From positions 1 through 64,000 of the forward strand of contig JAKFWA010000118.1 in assembly GCA_021732995.1 (NCBI GenBank): a DNA stretch of 64,000 nt. The letters are read 5' to 3'. The notes under the pieces were generated by a model. The model had not been told where the DNA came from and did no database searches. It saw only the letters and a list, made by a program, of their open reading frames with translations. This document shows, piece by piece, positions 41,779-50,187 of this stretch (the first letter of the stretch is position 1; every line of letters begins with the position of its first letter). This DNA comes from Planctomycetaceae bacterium. Its GTDB lineage: Bacteria; Planctomycetota; Planctomycetia; Planctomycetales; Planctomycetaceae. The position numbers were made by a program, and so were the translations under genes.

Positions 41779-42216
41779 ATGGCCGACAACACCGCCCGTC
41801 CTGCTCGTTTCCAAATCACCCGTCTCGAAGACCGCATCGTCCCCAGTGCTCTGTGGTGGTGTGCCGGTGGTGACGATGACAACGGTTCCGACAACGGCAG
41901 CTCCAAGAAGGGCGGCAGCTCCAAGAAGAACGGTAGCTCCAAGAAGAGCAAGAGTTGCAAGAACGGGAGCTCGAAGAAACACGGTAGCTCCAAGAAGAAT
42001 GGCAGCTCCAAGAAGAACAAGAGCTGCAAGAACGGCAGCTCGAAGAAACACGGAAGCTCCAAGAAGAATGGTAGCTCGAAGAAGAGCAAGAGCTGCAAGA
42101 ACGGCAGCTCGAAGAAGCACGGCAGCTCCAAGAAACACGGGAGCTCGAAGAAGCACAATTCAAAGAAGCATGGCAGCTCGAAGAAGAAGGTCGTCTGCGG
42201 AAAAGGTAAGAAGTAA
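41779..42216 (+). CDS. LEDR-leader Ser/Lys/Cys tandem-repeat protein, candidate export substrate
   Basis: 145 residues. The N-terminus ends in FQITRLEDRIVPSALWWC, an LEDR-type motif seen at the start of many planctomycete exported proteins. After a DDDNGSDNG linker the rest is almost only Ser, Lys, Gly, Asn, His and Cys: three units of NGSSKK-S/N-KSCK followed by NGSSKKHGSSKK, then HGSSKK variants and a VVCGKGKK end. Very basic, with five cysteines and no globular character. A strong terminator follows. It lies upstream of a PqqD/M50/HlyD exporter, so it may be that system's cargo; Lys/Ser repeats resemble silaffin-type or polyanion-binding peptides only by composition. Function unknown. Confidence 0.75.
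   Translation: MADNTARPARFQITRLEDRIVPSALWWCAGGDDDNGSDNGSSKKGGSSKKNGSSKKSKSCKNGSSKKHGSSKKNGSSKKNKSCKNGSSKKHGSSKKNGSSKKSKSCKNGSSKKHGSSKKHGSSKKHNSKKHGSSKKKVVCGKGKK
41893..42189 (+). repeat. In-frame tandem repeats of the Ser/Lys protein
   Basis: The DNA repeats (AGCTCCAAGAAG core, about 69-bp higher-order unit) encode NGSSKK, HGSSKK and KSCK blocks. The complementary strand is open in several frames only because of this composition. Confidence 0.85.
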
Positions 42217-42248
42217 GTATCTGACGTTGGCCATCTGATGAAGTACTC

Positions 42249-42290
42249 AAGGCGAGCTGAGGTAACGACCTCGGCTCGCCTTTTTTTCTT
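42249..42290 (+). terminator. Terminator after the Ser/Lys-repeat gene
   Basis: Stem AAGGCGAGCTGAGGT / ACCTCGGCTCGCCTT with a 4-base loop followed by T7-C-TT. It separates the candidate substrate from the downstream genes, allowing different expression levels. Confidence 0.92.
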
Positions 42291-42544
42291 TTACACCCTT
42301 GGCACGCCCTCACTACTACTCATCTGCAGACTCCATGCGTGAGTTTCCGATCGTGCCGAGAGTATCGAACGTAAGAGTTACGCTACTTCTGTCATCGTAC
42401 GAGTTGTCGCCCGAAGGTACGATTCCACATCGCAGGAGTTTTGTGGCCTAGAGTAGGAATGGATTTTCCTGGCCAGACGCAGCAGCGGGTACGGTTCAAA
42501 GCCCGCTGTCAGCTACGTCGAAGGCCGTCTCGAGGAGTGCTGCT

Positions 42545-43021
42545 ATGCCTGCCATACAACGCAAGAACAAAGCCAAGAAGCAGGCGAAGCCTCAGAAGAA
42601 GTCAAAAGCTAAGTGCCCCCATTGCGGTGACGGCCCGCAAACATTTCGGTACATGAAGAGCATCTACCGCTTCGATATCAACAAGGCTCGGGAGATCATC
42701 AGTGATGGTCGTGAGTCGGTCGAACTCGAACCAGACGATGTGCGCTTCAGCGTTGATACCAGTCGCATTTACGAAGAGCATCTACCGCACGTTGATACAA
42801 AGTATCCCGGCATCATCGCGCATATCTGGTATCCAACGCCAGAAGGCGAAGTGCTGCATGGCCACGTTCTTGTCGACGGCCACCATCGAGCAGCTCGGTG
42901 TTTGCAGTTAGGGATTCCATTCTTTGTGCATCTGCTGTCCGAGCAGGAAAGTCGCGACGTCCTGCTGCAAGGGCCTGACATCGACACAATTCTAGAGCAG
43001 ATCGGCAAGCCTGCGTCTTAG
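42545..43021 (+). CDS. Zinc-ribbon and DGHHR-motif (ParB/Srx-like) protein
   Basis: 158 residues, GAGGAG eight bases before the ATG. A Lys-rich start (IQRKNKAKKQAKPQKKSKAK) leads to CPHCG, half of a zinc motif. The core SIYRFDINKAREIISDGRES, then VELEPDDVRFSV and VLVDGHHRAARCLQLGIPFF, resembles the ParB/sulfiredoxin-like fold, where a DGHHR motif marks the nucleotide-binding site. The fold assignment is tentative. The next gene starts nine bases after its stop, so the two are co-expressed. A modifying or regulatory role toward the exporter or its cargo is possible. Confidence 0.65.
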   Translation: MPAIQRKNKAKKQAKPQKKSKAKCPHCGDGPQTFRYMKSIYRFDINKAREIISDGRESVELEPDDVRFSVDTSRIYEEHLPHVDTKYPGIIAHIWYPTPEGEVLHGHVLVDGHHRAARCLQLGIPFFVHLLSEQESRDVLLQGPDIDTILEQIGKPAS

Positions 43022-43029
43022 AGGCCATT

Positions 43030-45465
43030 GTGTCTACCAGCACCGATACATTGCCGAGGCTCCGAGGCGACGCTGTTGTCCAACAAGTGTCGGACGAGGT
43101 GTTTGTTGTCAAACTTCCGGCCGAGCGGGAGTACTTCAGCGTTGGGCCGAGTGAAGCATTTCTGCTCCAGCAACTCGACGGCACAACAACAAATCGCTCG
43201 GTGCGGAAGGCTTTCGCCGGCAAGTTTCATGAGGAGCTTTCGCGTCAGGATATCAATGATTTCCTGGAACTGGCTGCCGCGCGCAAGCTGCTAGAACGCC
43301 CCAAAGATGCCGTAGAAGACATAAAGCCGGAACCAGATTCCCGATTTGAAGAGAACGACGACGAGCTGGAGTCCACTCGTCACCAGAGCGTTCTCTACTT
43401 TCGCAAGCAACTGTTCGATCCTAACCAGTTCTTTGGTTGGATTGAGCCCAAGCTCAGTTGGATCTGGAGTCGGTCGTTTATCGTTCTATCAAGTCTTGGA
43501 ATGCTGGCGTCGCTGCTGATTCTCATCAGCAATGCGCAGGATCTGGTCGCTTCATTCTCAGACGCCTGGCGCTGGGAAACCGTTGCGCTGGCGATGCTGA
43601 CCATTCTCATCACGACGGTCTTGCACGAGTGTGCTCATGGGCTCACCTGCAAGCATTTTGGCGGCGCAGTTCATGACACCGGTGTGTTGTTTGTACTGTT
43701 TATGCCCTGTCTCTATTGCAATGTTTCAGACGCGTGGCTGATTCCCCAGAAGTCGCGACGCTTATGGATCACCGCTGCTGGCGGCTATTGCGATCTGTGT
43801 TTGTGGGCGATGGCGGTTTGTATCTGGCGTATCACGGTCCCCAATTGTCTGATTAACTATCTGAGCTTTGTTGTGCTGTCTGTGTGTGGTACACGCGGAT
43901 TGATCAATTTCAATCCGCTGCTACGGCTGGACGGGTATTATCTTTTGAGCGACGGATTGGGCATTCCAAACCTGCGTCAACGCGGGCGTGAAGCCCTGAT
44001 GGGCAAGCTCAGATGGCTGCTGTGGGGAGCTGAAAAGCCCAAAGCCGAAGCTCACGGTCGTTTGCTGTTCACGTACGGGCTGATGACCTGGGTCTTCTCG
44101 ATCGGGTTCTTGAACGTCGTGCTGCTCAAGATGATGAAGTATGCAAGCAATCAGTTCGGCATCTTGGGTATATCGTTTACCGGCCTCTTGCTGGTCGTGG
44201 CCGTAAGGCGCGTTTTCACGGGATTCTTCAGGAGCGAGTTCATGACCATGATCAAGACCCGACACAAGCGAACGGTCGCCTGGGTGGGCGGTATTGCCGC
44301 AACCCTGGCTATGCTCTTCATAATACCGATCAAGTATTATGCAACGGGCGACTTCGTCGTTCGCCCCGGCGACTGGCATGAGGTGCATTCTCCGGTGACC
44401 GGATTCATCTCGCGAATCCTGGTAGACGAGGGGAGTCACGTGAAGGCTGGTGATCCAATCGTTCAGCTCACTTCTACGGATCTGGAAAGTCAGATTACGA
44501 CGAAAGAGGCGGAGCTGCGCGGGGTCGATGCCACGCTCGCGAAACTGAGATCAGGTACGCGTCCTGAGCAGCTCACTGCCGCCGAGGAAAAGGTCACGAG
44601 GTTGAAGAACTGGGTGAACCTCGGCCAGCAGGAAGTTGAGCGCGCGAGAAATGCGCATACGCAGGAAATCCGCGCAGTCACTCAGCGGATCGAACGGTCG
44701 AAGACTCAATGGGAGTTTGCCAAACAAAGCTATTCTGATTCAGAGCGATTGTATCAATTGAAGGCGCTCGCAGGTGCGCAGTTGAGATCGGAACAGGTGC
44801 AGCTTGCGTCGTTGGCCAGCCAGATCGAAGAAGCGGAAGCTGACCGTCGTGTGAAAGAGGCTCACGGTATTCGCAGCATTGAAGGTGAGTTGGCTCGGCG
44901 GGAACAGGAACTCGCCGATGCCGAAAGCCAGTTGGAGTTGTTGCGTGCGGGTACTCGTCCTGAAGAGATTGCGGCGGAAGCGGCTCGTCAGGACCAGTTG
45001 CAACAGCAATACAAACACTTGAAGTCACAACGCGAGAAACTGATTGTGACAGCTCCCGTGAGCGGTGTGGTTGCGACACCACGACTCAAAGAAAAGCTCG
45101 GTCAGTTGGCAACGCCCGGGTTGCCAATCTGCGTTATCGAGAACGGAGCGACCTCCAGAGCGGAGATCTCAGTTCCAGAAGACGACATGTCGGGTGTCAC
45201 GCCCGGGCAGTCGGTCGTACTCAAAGCGCGTGCGTTGCCCTTCGAGACGTTCAACGCCTCTGTCGATCGGATTGCGCCCACGGCGACGGTCCTCGCGGCA
45301 AAACAACGCAACGTGCTTGTCGTCCACTGTGACTTGAGCAACCAGGACGGTCGGTTGTGCTCAGGCATGACGGGCTTCGGGCGGGTCTTCCTCGGATATC
45401 GCTCACTCGGCAGCGTGCTGGTTTCCAAAGCACTCGGCTACCTGCGAACGGAATTCTGGTGGTAG
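43030..45465 (+). CDS. PqqD-like / M50 metalloprotease / HlyD fusion exporter
   Basis: 811 residues from a GTG with GAGG five bases upstream. Residues about 15-95 are PqqD-like (DEVFVVKLPAEREYFSVGPS, then EAFLLQQLDGTTTNRSVRKA), the fold that binds leader peptides in RiPP systems. Residues about 140-440 form a membrane site-2-protease domain with HECAHGLTCKHFGG (HExxH) and NFNPLLRLDGYYLL (second ligand motif) among about seven helices. Residues about 450-800 are a HlyD-type adaptor: lipoyl half GDWHEVHSPVTGFISRILVD, long coiled coil, second half APVSGVVATPRLKEKLGQLA. One polypeptide thus combines peptide recognition, proteolysis and periplasmic bridging. Its 3' end overlaps the convergent TolC gene by 28 bases. 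Confidence 0.88.
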   Translation: MSTSTDTLPRLRGDAVVQQVSDEVFVVKLPAEREYFSVGPSEAFLLQQLDGTTTNRSVRKAFAGKFHEELSRQDINDFLELAAARKLLERPKDAVEDIKPEPDSRFEENDDELESTRHQSVLYFRKQLFDPNQFFGWIEPKLSWIWSRSFIVLSSLGMLASLLILISNAQDLVASFSDAWRWETVALAMLTILITTVLHECAHGLTCKHFGGAVHDTGVLFVLFMPCLYCNVSDAWLIPQKSRRLWITAAGGYCDLCLWAMAVCIWRITVPNCLINYLSFVVLSVCGTRGLINFNPLLRLDGYYLLSDGLGIPNLRQRGREALMGKLRWLLWGAEKPKAEAHGRLLFTYGLMTWVFSIGFLNVVLLKMMKYASNQFGILGISFTGLLLVVAVRRVFTGFFRSEFMTMIKTRHKRTVAWVGGIAATLAMLFIIPIKYYATGDFVVRPGDWHEVHSPVTGFISRILVDEGSHVKAGDPIVQLTSTDLESQITTKEAELRGVDATLAKLRSGTRPEQLTAAEEKVTRLKNWVNLGQQEVERARNAHTQEIRAVTQRIERSKTQWEFAKQSYSDSERLYQLKALAGAQLRSEQVQLASLASQIEEAEADRRVKEAHGIRSIEGELARREQELADAESQLELLRAGTRPEEIAAEAARQDQLQQQYKHLKSQREKLIVTAPVSGVVATPRLKEKLGQLATPGLPICVIENGATSRAEISVPEDDMSGVTPGQSVVLKARALPFETFNASVDRIAPTATVLAAKQRNVLVVHCDLSNQDGRLCSGMTGFGRVFLGYRSLGSVLVSKALGYLRTEFWW

Positions 45466-47330
45466 CTGGCGCTTTGAACCGGCCCGGGTTGTCCGACCGC
45501 ATAGCCAGGGGATGGCAACGCATCTGGGCCAGCAGTGGTCTCAACTTGACCTGCTTGGGGCGGTTGAGAACCCGCGACCGAGATCTGATAGACATCCAGC
45601 AATGTGCCTTGCGCCTCATCGATGCGAGTCAACAGGATGTTGTAGTCGGCCAGGTTGCGGCTGCTTGCTGTCACAGCGTTGATCCAGGCCTGCATGGAGT
45701 TCTGGTAGTCGTACAATGCGATCAGCAGCCAGTCGTCACCGCGGTTGGCTGCGGGCGGTGCTGAGTAGCGGATTCGCGAGAGCCGCAGCCACTCTTGCGC
45801 ATGTTGCACTTGTCGAGCGGAACTCTCGTAGCTTTCCCATGTGGCCCGCAGTTCTGCCGCGAGGGACAGGAAATCAAAGGTGACCTGCTCCTCGAACCCG
45901 CGGATCAGGGCCAGTTCCCGCATCAATTGCAGTTCTGCTGCCTGCAGGTCGGCCTTGGCTCGCCGGTTTCCCAATGGCATCGAGAACTCGACGCCCAACG
46001 TCCAGTCCGTGTACTGGAATGCCGACATCTGATCGAGCGAATCGTCAAGGCGAGAGTCCAGTCCGTTCGTGCGATAGAGGGCTCGCAGGTCTAGTTGAGG
46101 CAGCACTCCGTTTTGGGCAACTACAAGCTTCCAGTCTTGCTCATCACGCCGCGCTCGCCGTCTGTTGAGATCTGGCCTTCTTTGATGAGCTGTTTGAACT
46201 AATTGTTCGATGTTCGGTTCAATTCGCGCGCCGTAGGGCATATCGACCGGCACCAGGACCGCACCATCCGAAGCCGGTAGTCCCATTAACTGCCGCATGT
46301 TGAACTCGGCTTGTCTGACCGAGAGTTCCGCTTGTGCTCGTTGTCGTCTTAATGCTTCCAGGCTAGAGCTGGCTCGAGCGACATCCGCGTAGATCGAGCG
46401 CTGTGACTGGTAACGTAGTTCTTCGATCCGGACAGTTTCCTCGACCAGAGGGAGCAATCCGTCAATGGCTTGCCAAGCAAATAGGGCCGCGTGCAGTCTC
46501 CAGTAGGCTTCCATCACGCTGCGCACCTGTGCCTGAGCTGCCTGTTGCACGTCCCATTCGGTCTGTCCTGCCCGCGCACCGGCAATTCGAATGGGAGCTG
46601 TGTTGACCTTCCATCCGGCGGCCCGGTAGAGCGGTTGGCGAACGTCTAAGACCAACGCGGATGAGTACGCTGGGTTGTAAGTGCTGGATGAGCCCTGCGG
46701 AAAAAAGAGGTAGCCCAGTGATGGTTCGTAGGCCAGGCGAGTTGTCGTGCCCCACTCCCAGAGCTTGTCTAGCCGCGTTCCGAAGTTGCCTTCGTCCCGA
46801 CGTGTGTTCGTTGAAATACCAGGGCCGAAGAAGGCGTCTGGCGGCTGATTGATCTGGCTGCCCTCGTAGTTTGCCGAGAGGCGCGGATCGAATCTGGCCT
46901 CCTCCTTCTGGATTTCTGAGCGAGCAATCGCGGTGTCGAGTGTTGTGACGGGCTCGATGCGTACAGAGCCGCTCAACGTCCGGATGAGATCGGACTTTCG
47001 CAGTGAGAGCCACAAGGCTTCCTGAAGCGCCAAGGGTCGCCGAGGACTTGTTGCCAACACAAGCGTTGGAGCTGCCGATGGTATTTGATGCGGTGGCGGT
47101 CTGGTTTCTGTAACTGCCTGAGCCGCAGATGTTTGCAGGATCGTTGACTTGGCGTTCTCGAGGTCAGCAATGGGGGCGGATGCAGCTACCGGCTCCGCAC
47201 CTTCGCCAATGTTTTCGGGCGTTTTCGAGTACTTCGCCGAGTCCAAGCCCCAAGCGCAGCCGGAGCAGGTCAGCAGCAACGCAAAGCGCGCAGCGAGACC
47301 AGACACCGGGAGTGGTCGTCTGTTTGACAT
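45438..47330 (-). CDS. TolC-type outer-membrane efflux protein (lipoprotein)
   Basis: 630 residues. Start LPVSGLAARFALLLTCSGCA has a lipobox-like LTCSGC, so it is probably lipid-anchored. Two outer-membrane efflux repeats follow a long variable region (residues about 30-130): TALRQPLY-type segment LVLDVRQPLYRAAGWKVNTA, WRLHAALFAWQAIDGLLPLV with a long helix, and the second half DWTLGVEFSMPLGNRRAKAD, typical of TolC. It faces the PqqD/M50/HlyD gene tail-to-tail and is the natural outer-membrane partner of that adaptor. Weak ribosome binding site. No ABC ATPase is adjacent. Confidence 0.88.
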   Translation of the reverse strand: MSNRRPLPVSGLAARFALLLTCSGCAWGLDSAKYSKTPENIGEGAEPVAASAPIADLENAKSTILQTSAAQAVTETRPPPHQIPSAAPTLVLATSPRRPLALQEALWLSLRKSDLIRTLSGSVRIEPVTTLDTAIARSEIQKEEARFDPRLSANYEGSQINQPPDAFFGPGISTNTRRDEGNFGTRLDKLWEWGTTTRLAYEPSLGYLFFPQGSSSTYNPAYSSALVLDVRQPLYRAAGWKVNTAPIRIAGARAGQTEWDVQQAAQAQVRSVMEAYWRLHAALFAWQAIDGLLPLVEETVRIEELRYQSQRSIYADVARASSSLEALRRQRAQAELSVRQAEFNMRQLMGLPASDGAVLVPVDMPYGARIEPNIEQLVQTAHQRRPDLNRRRARRDEQDWKLVVAQNGVLPQLDLRALYRTNGLDSRLDDSLDQMSAFQYTDWTLGVEFSMPLGNRRAKADLQAAELQLMRELALIRGFEEQVTFDFLSLAAELRATWESYESSARQVQHAQEWLRLSRIRYSAPPAANRGDDWLLIALYDYQNSMQAWINAVTASSRNLADYNILLTRIDEAQGTLLDVYQISVAGSQPPQAGQVETTAGPDALPSPGYAVGQPGPVQSASYHQNSVRR

Positions 47331-47634
47331 AGGGAGGCAAGGCTAGGCAGAGGGAGTGCCGCCCGTTGAAAGAGGCAGCGAAGGGAATCGGATGCTAGTT
47401 CTCCCCCCAACGAAGCAACAATGCCTCTTTTCTGTCACTCGGGTCGGCAGCGTCACGATTCTCTTTCGTACCAGTTGTCCAGCGTTCGCGAGTGTCTGGG
47501 TCCAGGCTATTCGGCCGAAGCGCCACGAGTGTTCCGTTCTCTGCCCAACACCCATCGCTCGGCTGCTCACAAGCACGGTTCCTGCCGCCGCAATAATTGG
47601 AATGGGGTGTCGCATGTTGATGACTGCAGAACGT
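47331..47634. other. Intergenic stretch without a supported gene
   Basis: 304 bases between two minus-strand genes. Open frames on both strands lack initiation signals; no terminator or RNA is evident. Confidence 0.5.
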
Positions 47635-48621
47635 CTATTTGCGGGCATTGTCAGACCTTCGCATTAGGTCCGCGTAGATCAGGCGATGGTCGGACAGCGT
47701 CGCCGGATTGACTGAGTAACTGGAGAAGCTCCAGTCGCGAGGGATGAGGATCCAGTCGATGACGATGGTCGGATCTGTTGAGTGGAAAGTGCAGTCATGC
47801 TCGTCGGATGGAAACAGCACCGGCCAGCGTTGGAAAAGACGTGAGGCGTCCAGAGTCTCGATCGCGTTATCTCCGTTTGCGTCCTTGGCAGACTCCGGAA
47901 ATCCGGATGGGCTGGAATTCAGGTCACCGGCGATAATCGTTGGCCGCGTTTTATCCTGGGCCATCTCCGAAAGCATCTTCGCGGAGTTGACGCGTACGGC
48001 CTCGAGACGATGTGAGAGATGAGCGCCGATGACTCGGACCTGCTGCCCGCCGACATTGATACTGCAATTAATACCACGCTTTTTGCCCGCGAGGATGGAC
48101 TCCCACGCGTATTCGGCGGGCAGGTCAACGACCTCGGCGGTGAGGATGGGGTGCTTGGACAGGACCGCATTTCCGAATCGCCAGGTCCATCCCAGGATTC
48201 GGAAATCGAGGTTGCGTTCTTCAGCGCGAAAGGGATAGCCAGCCAGTTTCGCGAGGGTCTCAGCCTGATTGACGGAGTAGCTCCAGCTGGATTCAAAATC
48301 GACTTCGTTCAGGACGACGACATCGGCATCGATCTCGCGCAGCAGTTCAGCAATCTGCTCCAGACGTCGCGAACGCTCCTCAGCCGAACCGCCATCCCAG
48401 TTGGATTCGGCGACGCCTCGGCCGTGGGCAATGTTGTAGCTCGCCACTCGCAGCGACCGAGTGGCTGGTGCGGCTCGGTTCTCGTCTTCCGCCGGTGAGT
48501 AGATGGCCACGCGAGACCAAGGGCTGACGACCCGACTATACACATACGGCAGCAAGAGCACGGCAAGACACAAGACGAGTATGCGCCGCGCCCACTTCTT
48601 CAGAGGACGATGAGTCTTCAT
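47635..48621 (-). CDS. Membrane-anchored endonuclease/exonuclease/phosphatase-family protein
   Basis: 328 residues from ATG 48621 with GGTGAG close upstream; the longer open frame is not used. N-terminal anchor RRILVLCLAVLLLPYVYSRV, then the EEP fold: SLRVASYNIAHGRGVAESNW (metal ligand N), IDADVVVLNEVDFESSWSYS (catalytic E), VRVIGAHLSHRLEAVRV (H), TIIAGDLNSSPSGFPESAKD (D-x-N), and the closing NPATLSDHRLIYADL (DH). Such proteins cleave phosphodiesters in nucleic acids, phospholipids or inositol phosphates outside the cytoplasmic membrane; substrate not readable. Confidence 0.88.
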   Translation of the reverse strand: MKTHRPLKKWARRILVLCLAVLLLPYVYSRVVSPWSRVAIYSPAEDENRAAPATRSLRVASYNIAHGRGVAESNWDGGSAEERSRRLEQIAELLREIDADVVVLNEVDFESSWSYSVNQAETLAKLAGYPFRAEERNLDFRILGWTWRFGNAVLSKHPILTAEVVDLPAEYAWESILAGKKRGINCSINVGGQQVRVIGAHLSHRLEAVRVNSAKMLSEMAQDKTRPTIIAGDLNSSPSGFPESAKDANGDNAIETLDASRLFQRWPVLFPSDEHDCTFHSTDPTIVIDWILIPRDWSFSSYSVNPATLSDHRLIYADLMRRSDNARK

Positions 48622-48768
48622 GTTCTCACCGTGCTGTGCTTGCATTCGGTTCGTTAGCCTCGGAACTCGTGTCGGTTTTCGATTCACCGGGCGCAGCCTA
48701 GCATGCCAGCGATTGAGAATCTCGATTGGCACTACTTGTCGAACATCACACCACATGAGGTAACCAGC

Positions 48769-49941
48769 ATGGCAACTTGGGCTCGTCACGTCGGGACGTT
48801 GGCGGTCGCGATGGCGACTGCGATTTCGGGGATTCCATCGGCTCTGGCCGAGGACAGCATCAAGACCCTGCGGGTTTACATCGGGACGTACACCGGTCCG
48901 AAGAGCGAGGGCATCTATCAGTTAGAACTGGATCTCGCGTCCGGAAAGCTCGAAGCCAAAGGCGTCACGAAGGGCGTCAAGAACCCTTCGTTCCTGGCGA
49001 TTCATCCCAACGAGAAGTTTTTGTACTCGGTGGCCGAGATCAGCGACTTCAACGGCAAGCCCGCTGGTGGCATTGCCGCCTTCTCGATCAATCCGCAGAA
49101 CGGTGAGTTGACCGCGTTGAACTCGGAGTCTTCCGTTGGGGCGGGGCCATGTCATGTGGTGGTGGATCGTTCGGGCAAGTGTGTGCTGGCTGCGAACTAT
49201 GGCGGCGGAAGCGTCTGCTGCCTGCCCATCGGCGAGGATGGCAAGCTCAGTGCTGCGACGTCGTTCATTCAGCATGAGGGTTCGAGTGTCGACAAGGGAC
49301 GTCAAACCAGCCCGCACGGACACTCCATTAACGTCGATCGCAACAACAAGTTCGCGGTTGCGGCGGATCTGGGACTCGACAAGTTGCTGGTTTACAAACT
49401 GGATGCAGCGCACGGAAAGCTGGCCGCGAACGATCCGGCGTTCACCTCGGTTTCGAGTGGTTCCGGTCCTCGCCACTTCGCGTTTCATCCGAGCGGCAAG
49501 TATGCCTACGTGATCAATGAGATGTCTCTGACCGTGACGGCCTTCAACTATGACGAAGCAGCGGGCAAGCTGACCGAGATCCAGACGATCTCCACGCTGC
49601 CAGACGGCGTGATGAAGCAAGGCAGCACCGCCGAAGTGCAGGTCCATCCCTCAGGCAAGTTCTTGTACGGATCGAATCGCGGTCACGACAGCATTGCGGT
49701 GTACGCGATTGACCAGCAGACCGGCAAATTGACTCGAGTTGAGAATGAACCCACTCAAGGCAAGACGCCGCGCAACTTCGGCATCGACCCCACCGGCAAG
49801 TACCTGCTGGCCGCCAATCAAACCACCGACAACATCGTGGTCTTCAAGATCAACGCCGAAACGGGAGCGCTGGATCCCACGGGGCATTCGATCAACGTGC
49901 CTTCGCCGGTGTGCGTGAAGTTTTTGCCGGTGAAGAAGTAG
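48769..49941 (+). CDS. Exported lactonase-family beta-propeller (YbhE/Pgl type)
   Basis: 390 residues from ATG 48769 with GAGG eight bases upstream. Signal peptide TWARHVGTLAVAMATAISGI ending SALAED. Seven-bladed propeller of the 6-phosphogluconolactonase YbhE family: RVYIGTYTGPKSEGIYQLEL, then NPSFLAIHPNEKFLYSVAEI, CHVVVDRSGKCVLAANYGGG, PHGHSINVDRNNKFAVAADL, SGPRHFAFHPSGKYAYVINE and TPRNFGIDPTGKYLLAANQT. The exported location makes a role in cytosolic 6-phosphogluconolactone hydrolysis unlikely; exported members are common in planctomycetes and probably act on other lactones. Confidence 0.92.
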   Translation: MATWARHVGTLAVAMATAISGIPSALAEDSIKTLRVYIGTYTGPKSEGIYQLELDLASGKLEAKGVTKGVKNPSFLAIHPNEKFLYSVAEISDFNGKPAGGIAAFSINPQNGELTALNSESSVGAGPCHVVVDRSGKCVLAANYGGGSVCCLPIGEDGKLSAATSFIQHEGSSVDKGRQTSPHGHSINVDRNNKFAVAADLGLDKLLVYKLDAAHGKLAANDPAFTSVSSGSGPRHFAFHPSGKYAYVINEMSLTVTAFNYDEAAGKLTEIQTISTLPDGVMKQGSTAEVQVHPSGKFLYGSNRGHDSIAVYAIDQQTGKLTRVENEPTQGKTPRNFGIDPTGKYLLAANQTTDNIVVFKINAETGALDPTGHSINVPSPVCVKFLPVKK

Positions 49942-49977
49942 GGATCATTTTTGACGGATAATTATCGCGGCTTTGCT

Positions 49978-50040
49978 TGCTCCCCTCCCCCGGCATTTGC
50001 GCAGCCCAGGAATCACTCCGGGGGGGGCAGGAGCAGGGCG
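49978..50040. repeat. Degraded REP-like C-run/G-run palindrome
   Basis: CTCCCCTCCCCCGG and CCGGGGGGGGCAGGAG flank about 24 bases. It resembles the intact palindrome at 58236-58278 and may be an interrupted copy. Confidence 0.5.
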
Positions 50041-50187
50041 CGAATAAGGCGACGCCCATTCCGCAGCTCTACCTACTAACTCCTGCCGAACACTATTGCC
50101 GCGAGCGAGGCTGGGGACGAAGTTTCAGGCTAAGCCAGACCCTCGAGCCATGACCATCTCAGCACGAAAGCGCCAACTGACGATTCT

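Noticed and set aside
41773-42156. Minus-strand hydrophobic Leu/Ala repeat protein
   Set aside because: Antisense of Ser/Lys codons (AGC/AAG) automatically reads as Leu/Ala/Phe; no start signal, and the plus strand has promoter, leader and terminator.
45438-47330. TolC and exporter as a classical type I secretion system
   Set aside because: No ABC ATPase is adjacent; the adaptor is fused to an M50 protease instead, so the usual type I label would be misleading.
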